This document shows positions 14,397 to 16,582 of a DNA stretch of 16,582 nucleotides, piece after piece. The stretch comes from RGIG8306 sp964566025 (lineage in GTDB: Bacteria; Bacillota; Clostridia; Lachnospirales; Lachnospiraceae), in the NCBI GenBank assembly GCA_964566025.1, contig CAZMHF010000035.1, positions 1 through 16,582 on the forward strand, in the 5' to 3' direction. The notes under the pieces are model-generated. The model made no database searches and was not told the origin of the DNA. It saw only the letters and a program-made list of their open reading frames with translations. Each line of letters opens with the position of its first letter. Positions within the stretch are counted from its first letter, which is position 1. The position numbers and the translations under genes are program-made.

Positions 14397-15187
14397 TGAA
14401 GAAAAACTATGTATTTGAGTGCGAAGATACTACGAATGGAATTTACACAGCGATTTATAAAGCTTGGGAAGAAAAAAATCGACAAGGACTTTCGCATGAA
14501 GAAATCAGCTTGCAATTGAATCATGATGGAACGCGCACCTTTTTTTCAGAATACATACCTGTTGCATCAGAAGATAACTTGGCAGAAAAAGTCGCCATAA
14601 AAGTGCGAACATTAGGTTATGAAGTAAATGAGATGATTTATTATGCAACATTATCGCATGAAAAGGATAAGGCAAATACCATTTATCATTTTCTAGCACT
14701 TGCGATTAGGCATGGAAAAAAGGTAGTCGATATGCTGCATAATCCATATGTGATGAGGATTATGCAATTACGCCGTCGTGTGAGAAATGAAGTACATAAT
14801 TATTTAGGATTCGTTCGCTTTGCCGATTTGGTAGAGGGTGTGTTATATGCGAAAATCAAGCCAAAGGGTAGTGTTTTATATTTATTGGGCGATCATTTTT
14901 CAAAACGCCTAGCAAAGGAAAATTTTATTATTCACGATGCAACACACAAATTAGCGCTAATTCATGAAAAACAACGAGATTGGTATATCGCAAGTGAAGA
15001 ATTATTGCCTAGGGAAGTATTTGATGAGGCGGGTATATCAAAGAGCGATCATTATGCACTTCTTTGGAAAAGCTTCTTTGAATCCATAGCAATTGCAGAA
15101 CGCGAAAACAAGCATTGTCAGGATAATCACCTATACAAACGTTATCGTGAAAATATGATAGAATTTTCGCAAGACGAAAAAAACTGA
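14396..15187 (+). CDS. DUF4130 / TIGR03915-family probable DNA metabolism partner protein
   Basis: This 263-residue soluble protein starts YVFECEDTTNGIYTAIYKAWEE, has the central LRRRVRNEVHNYLGFVRFADL block (about 126-146) and ends with WKSFFESIAIAERENKHCQDNHLYKRYRENMIEF. This is the pattern of TIGR03915 proteins, which occur next to TIGR03916 radical SAM proteins and in some bacteria are fused to a uracil-DNA-glycosylase-like domain. Its biochemical role is unproven. The chosen start is the ATG at 14396, overlapping the radical-SAM stop as TGATG, with GGAGAG (14385-14390) upstream. A GTG at 14393 would add one residue. It is the last gene of the repair operon. No transmembrane or signal sequence is seen. 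Confidence 0.86.
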   Translation: MKKNYVFECEDTTNGIYTAIYKAWEEKNRQGLSHEEISLQLNHDGTRTFFSEYIPVASEDNLAEKVAIKVRTLGYEVNEMIYYATLSHEKDKANTIYHFLALAIRHGKKVVDMLHNPYVMRIMQLRRRVRNEVHNYLGFVRFADLVEGVLYAKIKPKGSVLYLLGDHFSKRLAKENFIIHDATHKLALIHEKQRDWYIASEELLPREVFDEAGISKSDHYALLWKSFFESIAIAERENKHCQDNHLYKRYRENMIEFSQDEKN

Positions 15188-15254
15188 TTAAATCTAGAGT
15201 TTGATGTTGATTAATGAGGGGCAAATGTGATAAAGTTTAAGAGTTCGAGTTCGT

Positions 15255-15282
15255 TATACTAATATTGTCTAAATACAGGAGG
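15255..15282 (+). promoter_or_regulatory. Probable -10 element and strong ribosome binding site of guaA
   Basis: TATACT (15255-15260) resembles a -10 element; no good -35 is seen at 16-18 bases. AGGAGGA (15277-15283) ends 7 bases before the ATG. The gap after the repair operon (15188-15290) has no clear terminator and no recognisable purine riboswitch. A direct repeat GAGTTC-GAGTTC lies at 15241-15252. Confidence 0.45.
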
Positions 15283-15290
15283 AAATTAAC

Positions 15291-16582
15291 ATGCAACAAG
15301 ATATGATTGTGATCCTAGACCTTGGTAGTACTGAAAATACAACATTGGCACGTGATATTCGCGAAATTGGTGTGTATAGTGAGATTTATCCGCATGATAT
15401 CACCCTTGAAGAATTAAAAGCATTGCCAAATGTAAAAGGTATTATTTTATATGGCGGTGAGAATAATATAATTGATGGCATTGCAATTGATGTGAATAAA
15501 GAAATTTTTGAAGCAGGAATTCCTGTGTTTGCAATTGATCATAAAAATGAAAATTGTGCGTTGAATTTTACAAACTATGCGGATGCAAAAGCCTATCTTA
15601 ATGAATTCGTCTTTGAAAAATGCCAAGCGCAAGCGAATTGGAACATGAAAAATTTTGTGGCAGATCAAGTGGAGCTAATTAGAAAGCAAGTAGGCAATCG
15701 AAAAGTTCTTTTGGCACTTTCGGGTGGAGTAGATAGCTCCGTTGTGGCAGCATTGCTAATTAAAGCAATCGGAAGACAACTTGTATGTGTTCATGTGAAT
15801 CATGGACTTATGCGTAAAGGCGAATCAGAAAGCGTTATTCAATTATTTAGAGATGAATTGAATGCCAACTTGATTTATGTGGATGCAACAGAGCGTTATT
15901 TGACAAAGTTAGAAGGCGTTGCAGATCCAGAAGAGAAGAGAAAAATCATCGGTACAGAGTTTATTCGTATTTTTGAAGAAGAAGCAAGAAAACAAGAAGG
16001 TATTGATTTCTTAGCACAAGGTACGATTTACCCAGATATCGTAGAAAGCGGAACAAAAACAGCGAAAATGGTGAAATCACACCACAATGTAGGCGGACTT
16101 CCAGAAGATCTTCAATTTGAGCTTGTTGAGCCAATTCGTCAATTGTTCAAAGATGAAGTTAGACAATGCGGTTTGGAATTAGGATTGTCGGATGAAATGG
16201 TGTACCGTCAACCATTCCCAGGACCAGGACTTGGCGTACGTTGTCTAGGTGCAATCACAAGAGATAGATTAGAAGCAGTTCGTGAGTCAGATGCTATTCT
16301 TCGCGAAGAATTTAAAATTGCAGGACTTGATAAAAAGGTATGGCAATACTTTACCGTTGTTCCTGATTTTAAATCAGTTGGCGTTCGTGATAATGCACGT
16401 TGTGAAGAATATATGGTTGTACTACGTGCCGTTAACACCATTGATGCAATGACAGCAACAATAGAAGAAATCGAGTGGCCAATCCTCATCAAGATTCGCG
16501 ACCGAATCCTAGCAGAAGTGAAAAACATTAACCGCGTATGCTACGATATTAGCCCAAAACCCATTGCGACTATAGAGTTTGA
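15291..16582 (+). CDS. guaA: GMP synthase with shortened, catalytically degenerate glutaminase domain (3' end cut by window)
   Basis: This gene converts XMP to GMP using ATP and ammonia. The visible 430 codons end IATIEF plus GA, so only the last residue and stop are missing; the protein would be about 431 residues against roughly 510-525 for usual GuaA. The ATP-pyrophosphatase part is intact: P-loop SGGVDSS (144-150), QGTIYPD, KSHHNVGGLP, RQPFPGPGLG, and the dimerisation domain to the C-terminus. The N-terminal class I glutaminase domain is cut to about 110 residues. GGQY is replaced by GSTE (12-15), GGP by GGE (55-57), and the nucleophile position in GIC by D83 (AID). The segment to the HPE motif is absent. 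Glutamine hydrolysis looks impossible, so free ammonia or a separate glutaminase must supply nitrogen. The frame is continuous and AGGAGGA supports the start. Confidence 0.92.
   Translation, partial: MQQDMIVILDLGSTENTTLARDIREIGVYSEIYPHDITLEELKALPNVKGIILYGGENNIIDGIAIDVNKEIFEAGIPVFAIDHKNENCALNFTNYADAKAYLNEFVFEKCQAQANWNMKNFVADQVELIRKQVGNRKVLLALSGGVDSSVVAALLIKAIGRQLVCVHVNHGLMRKGESESVIQLFRDELNANLIYVDATERYLTKLEGVADPEEKRKIIGTEFIRIFEEEARKQEGIDFLAQGTIYPDIVESGTKTAKMVKSHHNVGGLPEDLQFELVEPIRQLFKDEVRQCGLELGLSDEMVYRQPFPGPGLGVRCLGAITRDRLEAVRESDAILREEFKIAGLDKKVWQYFTVVPDFKSVGVRDNARCEEYMVVLRAVNTIDAMTATIEEIEWPILIKIRDRILAEVKNINRVCYDISPKPIATIEF

Noticed and set aside
14180..14524. 114-codon minus-strand frame across the radical SAM/DUF4130 junction
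   Set aside because: It is antisense to two well-supported overlapping genes and lacks a start signal.
14393..15187. GTG start at 14393 for the DUF4130 gene
   Set aside because: The ATG at 14396 forms the common TGATG overlap with the upstream stop and fits the family N-terminus; the GTG would add only one residue.
15188..15290. Purine riboswitch ahead of guaA
   Set aside because: The gap is only about 100 bases and shows neither the conserved loop sequences nor the three-stem layout of a purine riboswitch.
15291..15640. Frameshift or sequencing gap as the cause of the short GuaA
   Set aside because: The frame is continuous, no leftover glutaminase sequence occurs in other frames, and catalytic motifs in the retained part are substituted, which a simple frameshift would not produce. 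An assembly deletion cannot be excluded without reads.

Overview
The window is AT-rich, low-GC Gram-positive DNA. The gene content points to an anaerobic, fibre-degrading Clostridia member, most like Lachnospiraceae (Butyrivibrio or Roseburia relatives). The evidence is an intracellular GH9 cellodextrinase, an MsmK-type sugar-ABC ATPase beside a CdaR/PucR-type regulator, strong AGGAGG ribosome binding sites and a GAAC-N4-GTTC (Bacillus/Clostridium-type) LexA box. The genus cannot be fixed from the sequence alone.

Layout: 1-115 is the tail of a type I-C-like CRISPR array (one good repeat, one spacer, one decayed terminal repeat). 116-520 has no convincing gene but several hairpins. 576-2168 is a signal-less GH9 enzyme. 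2261-3106 is cvfB, an S1-domain RNA-binding protein gene, preceded by three tandem identical-stem hairpins. 3256-3744 (minus) is an XRE-type regulator that converges on cvfB. 4145-5257 is an orphan MsmK/UgpC-type ATPase with its own terminator. 5412-7846 holds a CdaR-like regulator and an S41 (CtpA-like) protease, ending at a terminator. 8047-15187 is a tightly packed DNA-repair operon: uvrB, uvrA, a radical-SAM protein (TIGR03916-like) and its DUF4130/TIGR03915-like partner. It sits behind a perfect 24-bp palindrome with a LexA-type core. 15291 to the window end is guaA, which lacks only its last base or so of coding sequence plus the stop codon.

How the genes work together: the GH9 enzyme and the sugar-transporter ATPase fit import and intracellular cleavage of oligosaccharides. 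The repair operon places a poorly characterised radical-SAM/DUF4130 pair under the same probable SOS control as nucleotide excision repair. The radical-SAM protein also carries a C-terminal QLSLF sequence matching the beta-clamp-binding consensus, which would link it to replication or repair sites.

The two most striking observations are this clamp-motif radical-SAM pair inside the uvrBA operon, and a GMP synthase whose glutaminase domain is shortened by roughly 80 residues and has lost its catalytic residues while the synthetase part is intact. A third is the triple-hairpin leader in front of an RNA-binding protein gene, which suggests autoregulation.
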